Positions 25,301-36,212 of a stretch of 64,000 nt of DNA are shown here, in pieces. The notes below the pieces were generated by a model. It was not told the DNA's origin, did no database searches, and saw only the letters and a list, made by a program, of their open reading frames with translations. The stretch covers positions 62,001-126,000 of the forward strand of contig JAGQDJ010000144.1 of the NCBI GenBank assembly GCA_022885665.1. Direction: 5' to 3'. The translations under genes and the position numbers were made by a program. Numbering within the stretch: position 1 is the first letter of the stretch; each line of letters starts with the position of its first letter. Source of the stretch: Triops longicaudatus (lineage: Eukaryota; Arthropoda; Branchiopoda; Notostraca; Triopsidae).

Positions 25301-28300
25301 ACACGCTGTTGGTAGAAGCGAGCGACCAACCGACAAATTTGAATGAAAAACGAACCTCTTTAGCAATTGTGAACGTAAGAGTTTCTGAGAGTTTTTGAAT
25401 GTATATGCTTATTTTTACCATTTTAAAAATAACTATTTGTATTTTTACCTAGTATCCTTTTTACTTTTCCGGTTCCTTTTGACTGTTTTATTATTGTGTC
25501 TCATTGTCAATAATTACCTTTCGCTACAATGGCTTAGGTTTTAAATTACCGTAAAATTATACATATTAAACTGATTTTTATTAAATTTAATAAGTATTTT
25601 CTTTTCTTTTATTTTCTTATGCTGTGTATAAACAATATTTTAATTAACGTTGTCGATTGAGGCTTATCTTATGATTGTAGCGAAAAGTAAGAAAGTCCAA
25701 TGACCCGTTCTTGGCTCGATGGTAAAACATCCAAATTATTCGGCAATTTCCCATACTACTTTTTTACACATTTTTTGTGGGATTTACTTGATAGGAAGCA
25801 CTGTTAGAATTTCGAAAGTGTTTCATAAGCCACACACTTTTTCAGTAAAGGGAAACTTAGCCACGGTATGAGAAAAAGACCAAAAGTATGTTGTTCTGGA
25901 TAAGAGTCAGTTAGTGTGCAACACGAACAAAGAAGACGGACGTCAGGAATGAAGAGAATTATCTAATTTTGCGGTTTCATAGCTGTATTAACCCGCTAAC
26001 AGTTTATTTTTTCGCTGTGAAATAGGTGAAAGTAGAACCGTCCGTTGACACCGTTCCTCAGTTTGTAAACACTCCGTATGAGTTTTGGGTGGGTGCAAAT
26101 GCACCTGTTGATACCAGCGTTGGCCAAGTCAAAGCACGGGGATTGTTGGATTCCCAGCTACGGTACAGGCTCAATCAACCTATGGCAGAGAAAGGTATTA
26201 GCTTTTTTACTTTTTAGCAAGCGATGATGAATTAAATAAAGACGTCAAGAGTTCAAATGTCAAGCAGGAAACATTATTCTCCCTACTACAGTATGTAGGA
26301 GGGAGGAAGAATATATCTGATAAATTTTAGTAGGGGAGACAGGGGTTGAAATATAAATCTTGTTTTGATATAACTTTGGTAATTACGGCGTCGCAGAAAT
26401 TTTTCATAATACTTATTATTTAAATTTCCATAGCGTAAGAAATAAAATTTCCATAGCGTACGAAAAGCACACGATTTTTTCTTACCTTTCTTTTTTTAAT
26501 AAAATCCCAATATCTACGTGAACTTACAAGGATTTGAATGTTTGAGAGGTTCGTTTTCTTTCATACTTTATGCAAACTTTATTGAAGGTAGCAGCATCAA
26601 GTAACTAGACAATTTTGAAGATTGTAGTCCATGGACCGCACGAACGATTTCGTACTTTTTACGTAATACTGATTTGTAAATATGAGCTTTCGGTTAGCAG
26701 TATAAAGATTTTAGCTTAAATAATATAACTTTTCGAGTATCGAAACATTGTAAGTTACTGTCATTTCTAAGAAAAAGGTGAAGTCGTGCAACGGTTCGTA
26801 GGGAAAACTAGATTCTGAAAGAATAATGCCTGCAGCCATCTGGCGGATCAACCCATGTATCTTCGTCTTTCTATTCTGATCAGTGTTTCGAACGTTTTTT
26901 TTTAAATCAACTTTTATTTTAATATAAGGCTTAGCTTAGAAAAGGTTATTCTACGGTGAGTCGGATTATGAGTTCAGCACTTAATTTTCATGTTCGGTTG
27001 CTGAATGATCACAATATTTGCGTGTGTGTGACGTAAGAGAAATTCACTGTAATATGATAAAAGTTGCTAAGTGGCTGTTACGATGAACGGGTGTTGCCAT
27101 GACATTAAAAAGCTGATGAAACTTAACCGAAATACGAAATAAATCAGATCGATTTACTTACTACTTCTGTGGCAATTAAGTCCAATAGTGACTTTTCGAC
27201 ATGCATTTATCGTTCAAACTAATTCATCACTAAATTTACTAATATATATCCTCAACCTATTAGTTGGAATACGTGACAAATTATTAGAATCACTAAAGTA
27301 ATAAAACGGAAAGCCAGTTAAACTCCTAAAAGTCTTATTTAGCGAGCTTGGAAATTACTTAATTTAAAAAAATAATTACCACAACACTATTAAAGTCAAC
27401 AGCTGGTGAAGGATTAAATAAAGAGTACTACGTGAAAAATTGCAACTACTCAGGCTAATTCGCCATCACGTTATATCATATTCCCCAGGCTGTTTAAAAT
27501 GTTTCATTATTTTCACGTTAATTTCACTTAAAGACTTCCAGATTGGTCCGTATTGCTTATGTGCGTTTCTCAAAATAATTTCCTGTCTTTCGTGTCAATT
27601 TTCTGCAGTCCCCGTGGCGATTGACAGTAGGTCGGGAGTGCTCAAGATCGTCGAGCACTTGCACGCCACCACCTTATCCCAGTACTGGCTTGAAGTCGAA
27701 GCTTTAGATGACAAACGCACCCTATCTACCAACGTCACTTTGCACGTGGTGGACATGGCAAGTCGACTGCGGTCCGAGGTGGCTCCCATCAACTTCTCCG
27801 TCGAAGAAAACGTCGGTCCAACTCTCCTGGGAACCTTGACTTATCCCATGGATCGTCGCCTGTCGCGGCGGGGGATGGAATTCAGTATCAGCACGCAAGC
27901 CAACCCGCTTGGTATTCACTTTCAAATCCTCCCCAACGGCTCTTTCTTCAACAAAATCCCCTTCGATCGCGAAGAAGCTGATTTGCTGCCAGTTACTGTC
28001 ATCGTCCAAGAAAAGTCCTCACAACGTCCCGTTGACGTTTTTCACGTCTTTGTCCACGTACTGGACGTCAATGACAATCCCCCTAAATTCCTGCACAGTA
28101 ATTACTCCGGAACGCTGAACCGCAGTAACGCCATCTCGGGAGCCCTGGTTCAACTCCAAGAAGAAAACCGTGAAGGAATCAAGGCTGTCGACGCGGATGC
28201 TCCGCCTTACAACGTAGTCAAGTACACTTTAAGCGGTATTGGTAGCCAACACTTCGCCATAAACTCCGACAGCGGGCAAATTTCTCTGAGAAATTCATTG

Positions 28301-31300
28301 CCGGCGTCTACCGAAGACGAGTTCTATACGCTTCTCGTCACCGCCTCCGATCAGGGCAATTTGTCCTCACAAGTGCCGTTGACTATCCGAGTAATTCAAG
28401 ACACGAATCGACATCCACCTCGTTTTACGCGCTTTGTACCGTCCAACTTAACTTTCACCGACTTAACTTCTTTACCTCTAGAACATTCTCCTCTGTACCT
28501 GACCGTCACCTTGCCGAAAGTACCCGCCCACGCCCTCTTAGGACAGTTTGAAGCTTTTGACGAAGACGAAGGCGAAGCTAAGCTCCGGTTTCATATTGTT
28601 GAAGGAAATTTTTTCGAAATAGATCCCCATAACGGCATGTTAACGCTCAAAACTGAATGGCCGGACGATCTTTCGTCCCTAGAAGCCAAAGTAGGCGTGT
28701 CTGATTCTGGAGGGCTTGAAGCCACTCCCCAAGTATTGGTACTCCATTGCAGAACTGTGAAAGCAGAAACAACAACCGTGCTATCCACCGAAGTACCCCA
28801 AAATGAAAAAGTACTAGAAGAACAAAGAAACAAAAGTACTAAAGCACTAGATGATGAGTTACAGAAGGTCAACATTGATTTAAAAGGGGACAGTAACGAT
28901 TTCCGGCTACATAACTCTACGCCCACAAGTACTTCAACTTCAAATAATCAACACTCGCCGCGTTTCAGGCAAGAAAAGTACGAGCTAAACATTCCTGAAG
29001 GATCTTATGACGGACGGGAAGTACTGGCCGTGATCACAGCCACGGACCCCGATCTTGGACCGGCTGGTACTCTTTCGTACTCCCTTAAATTGCTTACTGC
29101 CGGAGAAAACATTTTTGGTATCGCGCAAAGTACCGGTCAGTTACGAGCTCACGGAGTACTGGACCGAGAATCTGTCTCAAAATACGAGCTGGAAGTCACC
29201 GCCGAAGATCAAGGGCACCCTAGAAGAAATTCCTCTGTGACTTTAGTCATTCACCTTGTGGATGTCAACGACAACCGGCCACAACTTTCCGGCTATGACG
29301 CTATGACATCCAAGTGGCCAACTAGGGCAGATATTCCTTCAAATTTCTCCTCGGACGAAACTGGTACGTACCCGGTTTACATTGTACGGTTCATTTCCGA
29401 TGCGATTCCGGCATGGACGAGGATAGTACAAGTACTTGCCACCGATAAGGATGCGGACAACAATGGCGAGTTGAATTACCGGCTGCTAAGTCACCGTCAA
29501 GAATTCGCTATCGAAGAACGTACTGGAGAAGTGTACAATACTGTTGACTTGCGCGACGTGTCAGACGACGAGTTTGAATTAGCTGTGCAAGTGTCAGACC
29601 AAGGCACGCCTTCACTGTCGAGTTTTGCTGTCTTGAAAGTCTTCATCGAGCGACCCGCTAAGACCACCAGTGAAGATAACACCTTAGAGACCACAACGAC
29701 ACAGGAAATAGAAGAAATTAAAGAGGAAGAATCGAGCCAGGATTGGTTGCCAGCGAGAATCTTCGCCGAGCCACTCTACGAAATGAGCCTGGAGGAAAAT
29801 TGCCTCGTACCGCGATTGCTTTGGAACTTGAGCCAGCTAGTTCACATGCCTAAGCGAGAGAATCACCTGAAATTCGAGTTGATTTTTCCAGATTCTTCAA
29901 CTAATAATGTCAATCTAGACGAAAATGGCCTTTTGTGGCTGACCCAGAGCCCAGATCGTGAAAACGTCACCGAATTTCACTTTCGCGTTAAGGCAGTCGT
30001 CTCTTCTCATAAAGCGAACGATTCTTCGCAAGATTCGGGCACGAATAGACACAAAAGGCAGGAAATCATTGCGGGGGAGACGATGTTGAAAATTTCCATT
30101 TTGGATGAAAATGACAATGCGCCACAATTTCTTTCGCCGTCACCGTTGGTGGCTGCAGTGCCGGTGGACGCGCCTTACGGCTATGGTGTCATTCGCTTAC
30201 AGGCCCATGACGCGGATGAAGGTCTGAATGCTGCACTCAGGTACGACATGGTGGCTCCACCTGGCTTGAGAGAAAAACTAGCTTTGCAGCCTTTCACGGG
30301 ACAAATTAAAGTCGTAGGCAATTTAGCCCGGGAGGCTGTGTCACGCTTCGTGCTGAATGTCACCGTAAGAGACAAAGAGGGCGCGGCTGACGGCTTGTCA
30401 GCCATGACGGCCATTATTGTCAACGTAGTGGATGAGTCGCGCCAAGTGGCGCTGGTGTTGGGTGTGAAGCCTACGGAAGTTGAGGACGCTTTGGATTGGA
30501 TCATGCAAGTGGTGAGAAACGTCACCGCAGCTGACGTGCGTGTCAGAGGCATTGAAGCACACACAGAAGGCGATATGGCAGATAGCGGGGCCACGGACTT
30601 GTACCTGTACGCGGTTAATCATTCCACCCACGCGTTGGTGGAACCACAAGTATTGTTGAACGTGTTAGAGACGAAAAAGGACGCACTGAACCAACAGTTA
30701 AGAGAGTACGGACCGAGGCATTTGCGTGGAGGACCAATAGAGAAACGAATCGCTTCTTCGGCGCGGATCCAGGTGTTTGAAGTTACTTTGATCGCCATCG
30801 GGGCCGCGGTCTTCGTTGGGGCGCTGGTGACAATCATTTCTGTCCTTACGGCACGGAGGAAGAAGAAGAACACCAAGTAAATATTATATTTTAATTTGAA
30901 GCCCGAATTACCCGCCATTTGCTTTCTTTGCAGTTTAGATGAAATTAACTGAACGCAACTTAACGAAAAAACAAATTAATACACTAACTTAGTCTAATTT
31001 CGTGTCAAACTAAACTGAACTGAGTCGTGGAGGCTTGGGCCACTTATTACGTTTTGGGCTTGTTTTAGTTTACACTCTTAGCACGAATTTTTAAGTCTTG
31101 AGTCTGTAGCCAGTAGATGCAGACATATCTCTGTTGTTTGACGAACCATTGTGTGCTTGGCAAAACGTAAAGTAAGACCAAACTAGTCTTTTAATTAGAA
31201 ACCCTTCACTTGTTACACCCGGAGAAAAGTTATGTCAAAAGGAACATCGTGCTTAACATGTGTTTCAATATGAGTTAATTAAAACTAACCTAACAAACAT

Positions 31301-34195
31301 AACTTAAGTCAACTTTGCCTATCGAAATTTTAGTGAAACAAGATACATGTCGTAATGAAAGAGTCCAGTTACAATCTTAATCAATATTGAAACATTCTAG
31401 ACTCATCCCAGTCAATGAATAGTATAGCTTAAAAAAAAAAGCAAATGTTTTTCTTTAAAGTAACTGCTGCAGAGGCGCCGTTTTCAAACGCCATAAGAGT
31501 CAGACCCCAAATTGTCGGCCCCATAAGTGATTATCACGTATTAGGAAAATAAGGTTCAATTTTTTCCCCCAAAATGCAGCAAAATCCTGATCTGATCATC
31601 GCTTAATCATAATTCTTAACTAACTTATATATTTAATCGTTTTATTGTGTTTGAATTTATTCGGGAAGAACTCAAAAATGCCAATTGAAAATATTTGCAC
31701 TAAAAAAACAACCTTCCAGGTTTTGAATCGCATGCTCACAGAACTTTCATTGTTGCCTGCGTGTCTAGGGCACGACGCCTTTTGGACTATTATTCAGGAG
31801 CGACATTCAGCCCAAGGCGGTAAAACTTTAAGATTATCTAGTAATTCGCAGAAGCAGCTTTGTTATACAGACTTGGTTGCAAACAATTCGTTACAAAACG
31901 AAGAATCAAAATTGTTAAAGATCTAAATGATCCGAAAGTCTTGTTGTACTTAAAAAGCCACACACTTTCGATATAAGACGCACACCCCAAAAATTAGACG
32001 GCGCACAGCTTGTAAACAACTGAAAGAAAGAGCGAACTTTCGCGAATGTTACAGTTTCGCACCATGTGAAATATAATTACATAAGTTCCACAAAAGATGA
32101 CTGCTTCAGTCAGAGGACTAGGCGGAGGGGCGGCTTTAAGATCAGGGTGTCACTTGGAGATCTTACTCTACCATTCCAAATTGCTTAAAATAAACAGTAT
32201 ATAGTTCTGTTAATAATGTCTACAACGTATTTAAGTTGATTTAACATAATTTTCCTTTTGTTTTTGTTGGCTGTCTTCACAACCGACATTTTGAAGTAAA
32301 AAAAAACATGCAGTGTTACCATTTTTCGCAACGTATTTCCCGTGGACGCGGAAGGCGACACAATCGTTTCCGAGCGTGCCTTGAGATTTCTATTTGTATC
32401 GTTATATTTTTTGCGGGGTTTATGTGCCTCTACTTTTAGTGTTTTGTAGTTTAGCTTAATTTTTTTATATTATTATTAAATATAGCAACCAAAAATAGCA
32501 CCTTTTATTTCTAAGAAAAGGGGGTGAAGTCAGACTTTATTGAATCTGTCAGTTTTTAGTATTTTTGCAAGAACTTATTCGGCAGTTTACTTGCGTTATT
32601 TGACACATTATTGATTTCTGTCTACCTCACGAATCTTTCGTTCAAAAGTAATTATCTTTTTCTTAAAATTGGCGCGCGTTACAGTTATCCCGAGTTTCCT
32701 GTGCCTAAAGCGTAAATTTAATTTAAAAGATAGCTCATTTAGAGCCTAAACAGTCTTTAATAACCAGGTCAACTAAAGTTAGTTTAATTTATTTAAAGCT
32801 AACCTAGCTAACGAACGCTTAAATAAGTCCAATTACACTTAACCTAACTTTACTATTCCAAGTGGAACTGAAAGTCGAAGTTAGTGGGAGATTGGATTTT
32901 TTTTAAGTTTTTCGTTTCGCTGCTAAATGTTTCCATTTTCGATTTGCAGGGAAGAAATAAAGAGCAGACAGCGCCATCGTATTCCAGCTACGCTCATTCC
33001 GGGGCATTTGGACTACCGGCCTCATCACGTCGGTAATAAAACACTGTATGTGTCGGAACCTTACGGTCCGGGAAGTACTGGCGAATCCACGTCGGATACT
33101 TACGTGGAAGTCCCCTTGCAAGGTCCGCGAGACATTTCGCAAGATAATTCACGCCAGTATTACATAGCTGCCAACGGTTTGTGGACCGTTGTGCCGCGAT
33201 GCCGAGTATGTCAAGCGCACACTGGCAGCAGGTAAGTTTTTAGAGCTAGAATCCTCTTATCTATTCACTCCCTTGTTGGAAGTTTGCACCCAAAAACAGT
33301 TTTTATTACCCACGGCTGGTTTTCGTTCGTTCGTTATACAGTTTTGCGCGATTTTTGGGCTTCGCACCAAATCATAGATATTATATTCTGACGCCCAGTT
33401 CTGTTCAGGAAATTTTTGTTAACGTATTTTGATTCTAGAAACATTACCTAAAATGTAAAACAGTGTTTGGATAACATGTCTTAGTGGAACGTTAATCTCT
33501 ACGCTCACTTTTCGTTACGGGTTTTGTTAACAGATAAGAAAAAAGTGTCTTTTATTTTTTTGGGTTTAAGAGAATTTGAGAAAACTTTTCCTGTACCTTT
33601 TTTTAACAACTTGCGTTTCATTTGCTGTTACAGCACCCCACGGCGCTATCCCTATTGTGAGTGTTCTTTGAAACGAAGTTCAAGGAGTCGGAGTCATAGG
33701 CGTCGTAACAGCAATGACGGCAGTGACGCCGGTAGCGAAGAAAGTACGGGCCGCTCGTTATGGGGATTCTCGAGCCATGTGAAAGGGCGAAGAATGCCAT
33801 CGAAAAGTCCGAGCGCTTCTCCTGTACGCGGGACGTTAAAACAATTGCCAAGCCTGGCTGCCATTCGCATCAATTACCATCCTTCGTTGGACAAGCACGC
33901 CAGCATTACGAGCGGGTGAGTGAAAACATGTAGTCATGAAACTGATGGTGCGAAGTAACACAAGACTTAAGCAGAGATCAAAAGAGGAGTGATCCTGGCA
34001 ACGTTGAGCTTATTGCGTTTTTCCGTTTTTAACAGGGAGTCGTTCGAGGACTCGCTGAAACCAATTAGAAATCCGCCACCGCGACAAAGCGTCTTGTCAC
34101 TGAATACGTATTCCAACACGCCGGCCCAGGGGAGTAATGACGATGGCTCGGCTGTCAGCAAACCCAAACTAACCTTTTTCGGCGATCGAACGTGA
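12426..34195 (+). CDS. Cad99C: Cad99C / protocadherin-15-like cadherin
   Basis: Fifteen coding exons: 12426-12513, 14679-14812, 14953-15096, 15303-15414, 15879-16150, 22224-22352, 22548-22817, 23486-23599, 24629-24949, 25135-25374, 26026-26194, 27609-30876, 32950-33231, 33634-33915, 34036-34195. The sum is 5985 nt (1994 aa plus stop), in frame throughout with GT-AG ends. There is a signal peptide (residues about 1-29), then about 13 EC repeats with DxNDNxP linkers, a membrane-adjacent domain (about 1590-1720), a membrane segment (about 1724-1746) and a basic, Ser-rich tail. Three features point to PCDH15/Cad99C rather than other cadherins: the unusual first EC with an early cysteine, the DVDDLPP linker after EC2, and the membrane-adjacent domain with its EVEDALDWIMQVV stretch. 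In flies Cad99C organises microvilli; in vertebrates PCDH15 forms part of the tip link. Function here is inferred from family. The 14953 and 14679 acceptors are the least certain. Confidence 0.88.
13244..13411. mobile_element. Small hAT-like element with oligo-G and oligo-T core
   Basis: The 168-bp element begins CAGGGACGAACAAGGATTTT and ends in the reverse complement of CAAGGCCGTATTTAGGA, an imperfect terminal inverted repeat. It is flanked by CTTATAATG on the left and CTTATATG on the right, close to an 8-bp target duplication. Inside are a run of 12 G and a long run of T (about 13288-13321). It lies in cadherin intron 1. A related end (CAAGGCCGTACTTAGAGGG) occurs at 19179 without a visible partner. 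Confidence 0.55.
14679..16150 (+). CDS. Cad99C: Cadherin exons 2-5, EC1 and most of EC2
   Basis: Exon 2 (14679-14812) and exon 3 (14953-15096) encode EC1, with an early CRFRP cysteine, IAEDAPLQSEIF and a second cysteine near RLTCYG. Two cysteines in EC1 suit the disulphide-bearing first repeat of the PCDH15 type. Exon 4 (15303-15414) carries the first calcium linker, DVNDNAPEF. Exon 5 (15879-16150) carries EC2 with RAKDRD and the LDYDKGE motif equivalent to LDRE. Introns are 140, 206 and 464 bp. Confidence 0.8.
16784..17728 (+). mobile_element. Inverted-repeat element family, copy A
   Basis: It starts TACCGTAAAAACGG and ends CCCCGTTTTACAGTA, that is, TACTGTAAAACGGGG on the other strand. More copies of the terminal motif lie inside, near 17276 and 17519. 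The first ~620 bp match 45240-45903 (minus strand) and the last ~290 bp match 44536-44790 (minus strand), with shared long words such as GAGTTTACAGTCTTACAATT (similar) and GGTAACTCTGAACACCAA. It lacks about 400 bp found in copy B. No coding capacity was seen. Confidence 0.65.
17721..18047 (+). repeat. 47-bp near-perfect direct repeat pair
   Basis: 17721-17767 and 18001-18047 are the same 47 bases apart from one T/C difference (17740 versus 18020). Each contains CGAACGTAACCTAAGGACAT. They are 280 bp apart and the first overlaps the right end of element copy A. This suggests a recent local duplication or the two ends of an insertion. Confidence 0.7.
22224..26194 (+). CDS. Cad99C: Cadherin exons 6-11, EC2 end to EC6 start
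   Basis: Exon 6 (22224-22352) ends EC2 with DVDDLPPAF. Exon 7 (22548-22817) carries EC3 with AVDQDTG and VDRE. Exon 8 (23486-23599) has DLNDNLPIF and the start of EC4. Exon 9 (24629-24949) finishes EC4 (LDRE, DTNDNNPSF). Exon 10 (25135-25374) is EC5 with AEDADEG and LDRNG. Exon 11 (26026-26194) has a degenerate linker (TVPQF) and the start of EC6. All junctions between exons 6 and 11 are phase 0, which would let single exons be skipped without a frameshift. Confidence 0.83.
27609..30876 (+). CDS. Cad99C: Cadherin exon 12: EC6-EC13, membrane-adjacent domain, TM
   Basis: This 3268-nt exon starts after ttttctgcag; the frame before 27609 reads intronic sequence, so an upstream ATG in the same frame is not used. 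It encodes the rest of EC6, EC7 (DVNDNPPKF), EC8 (linker RHPPRF), EC9, a Thr/Glu-rich insert, EC10 (DVNDNRPQL), EC11, a second acidic insert, EC12 with an RHKR basic site before DENDNAPQF, and EC13. After that come the non-calcium-binding membrane-adjacent domain and the membrane segment (VTLIAIGAAVFVGALVTIIS), ending in RRKKKNTK. Many NxS/T sites lie in the ectodomain. Its size suggests intron loss or retrocopy-like fusion of ancestral exons. It ends AA|GTAAAT (phase 2). Confidence 0.88.
32950..34195 (+). CDS. Cad99C: Cadherin exons 13-15, cytoplasmic tail
   Basis: Exons 32950-33231, 33634-33915 and 34036-34195 (stop at 34193) encode a tail of about 248 residues. Visible features: tyrosines in RQYYIAANG, a CRVC...CEC cysteine group split by an intron, an SRSRSHRRR basic/serine block, repeated SP dipeptides (SKSPSASPV), a PPPRQS proline patch and the end FFGDRT. 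The last residues do not fit a classical PDZ ligand, unlike several PCDH15 isoforms. All three acceptors follow clear pyrimidine tracts. Confidence 0.8.
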
Positions 34196-35741
34196 ATTGC
34201 GTCTTTTATGCTTGACAAAGGAAGTTAATTAAATTTTGCAAGGGGTGCTTAAAGAAAAAGAAAAATGAAAGTCGATAATAGGAAGCTTTGTATAATGTGC
34301 AGGGTTAGGTAAACAATCTTAATTGCTTTCTGTTAAGTGACTGGAGTGCCAGTGATTAATAATGTATCATATCCCAGTCTTCTGTGTCGTGTGACTGCGT
34401 TCTGTGATAACGTTTCTTGAAATGTCTTGAAACTTTCGTAATAAAAGGAAACCAGTGGATTTGTTAAAAGGAATAGAGAATTAACTATTTTCTTGTAATT
34501 TTTCTCTATTTCGTGATATTGGGTTAAACTATCGGAGCTCAAAGGAGCATTGGAGGGATGGAAGAATCACATGGGGATGGCTTGTTTTTGCATGATTTCG
34601 AGAACACAGCTAAATAGCTTTGACAACCTTCGCGACAGTAAACTACTGCTAAAGCTTGTGGATGCGTTGACGTAGAAATTTTTTCGAAGATTAATTTGCT
34701 ATGATGCGCCACTATCGTTACTATTTTTCGTTAGTTACGTTTTGCAACTCGCTGTTACCACAATCGGTTTTTCGGAATAATTTTTTGTTAAGAAAAATCT
34801 GAAATTTGGACAAGGATTTTTGGCAGGGATTTAACAGAACGTCAAAGTCGTGTGGAAACACTTCGAAAACAACTTAAGTACGGCTCTTCTGCCTCGTAAT
34901 TTTTGCAAAAACAATTACCGTATGCAAAAATTGTGAATGAATGACGCTGAGACATTTTCCAGCTTTTGAACACACAACTTACAAGAATCCTGAACACAGT
35001 TTATTAAATTAACTTAGGGATTTTCGAAAACTTGGCGTACAATTGTAAGCTTAAACTAAACGTTACTGTAGCGAAATTCCTCTTTTAGAGTCTGGAGTTT
35101 CACTGGCTGCGGTGCCACTAACAGCGGCCTAGGAAGCTTTTGTGCTAAAATTTGAAGGCAGTGGTAGAAAGTCTGAAGAACATATCATGAAGTAGTTTCT
35201 TTTGAAAAATAATTTGCAGTGAATATCGCTGAGGTCTTACAGAAAAAGCAAAGGACAAATTAAGGAAAGTAAGCCTGTAACAAGTGAGTTCTGAAACATC
35301 AGCAGTCTATTATGCATTCTTATTTTCTCCCGAAAACAGGGCGAAACGAACATTTTTGCCAAAAGTTGGGACGCTCAAAACGGGACATTTGGTCACCACA
35401 TCGTTCATTCGTTTACTTGGGACACATTACTAATTTACTACGTCGATAGATCGGCGTCGTTCGTCTTTAAACAACCAACCAAGTTATGTAACTGAGTAAA
35501 TTTCCTTTCAGGTTGAGTTAACCTTTGTATTTTGCTATACACTCATGAGCATAGGGTATTACATAGTGTTTATTGTTAAATTATATCGCAGTCGGGGAAG
35601 CAGATATATTCATAGCGTGTTTAGTACAATTCCTAAGAATCCACACACCTAGCAAGGTCTGTTCCTAACTAGATGGCGTGAGTGGTTAAGTAAATGCGTG
35701 GTTAGATTAAAATCTCCTGACATGGAAGTTAACGGCTCGTT
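34196..35741. other. Convergent intergenic spacer
   Basis: About 1.5 kb separates the cadherin stop (plus) from the receptor stop (minus). It should hold both 3' UTRs. I see no other gene. AATAAA on the minus strand (plus TTTATT at 35569-35574) lies 168 bp past the receptor stop and is a candidate signal for it. Confidence 0.5.
34440..34445 (+). terminator. Candidate cadherin poly(A) signal
   Basis: This is an AATAAA hexamer 245 bp after the cadherin stop codon and the nearest canonical signal on this strand. The mRNA end itself cannot be seen from sequence. Confidence 0.45.
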
Positions 35742-36212
35742 TCAGACATTAGCACATGCCAAAGACTTTCGGACTGGGAGTTCACGATAAATCTGGCTTA
35801 CTCCCGAATTTCCGTTCATATTGGAAGGTGACGAGTTGTTTTCCCTATGACGTGTGCTAAGCGTGTTACGTCGCATGGAAGTCGAGCTTTGGTACGTTGA
35901 TCTATGGATAGATAAGGCAGGCGTTCTGTACTGAAAATCGTCGACACGCAAAGTGCCGCAGCAAGACTTGCTTTTCATGATGGCGGCGAAACCCCGCCGG
36001 TATTTCTGATTGAAAAAAGCGTAGAGAATAGGATTGATGCACGAGTTTGATGAGCCCAACCACTGAGCAATAGGCGTCGCAATAGCTAATAGGCTAATTT
36101 CCCATTCTTCCACATCGTTGCCCAGTTTGATACGTGTGAAAATGGCGTACAAAGGCAGCCATGACAAGACGAAGCAGAGCACCACTGCTACCAACATCTT
36201 CACAGTTTTGAC
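35742..36212 (-). CDS. SIFaR: SIFaR exon 4: TM6, TM7 and C-terminal tail
   Basis: It begins in phase 0 after TTTTTAAACAG and reads VKTVKMLVAVVLC. It carries TM6, the third extracellular loop, TM7 with NPILY, and a tail with a cysteine pair (KSCCG) that could be palmitoylated. The tail then has a Ser/Thr/Asn-rich stretch and ends RKSLACANV. Confidence 0.92.
   Translation of the reverse strand, partial: VKTVKMLVAVVLCFVLSWLPLYAIFTRIKLGNDVEEWEISLLAIATPIAQWLGSSNSCINPILYAFFNQKYRRGFAAIMKSKSCCGTLRVDDFQYRTPALSIHRSTYQSSTSMRRNTLSTRHRENNSSPSNMNGNSGVSQIYRELPVRKSLACANV

Noticed and set aside
27440..27608. Upstream part of the big cadherin ORF, from an ATG-like start
   Set aside because: The sequence before 27609 has intron character and ends in a clear acceptor; the exon joins 26194 in frame within EC6.
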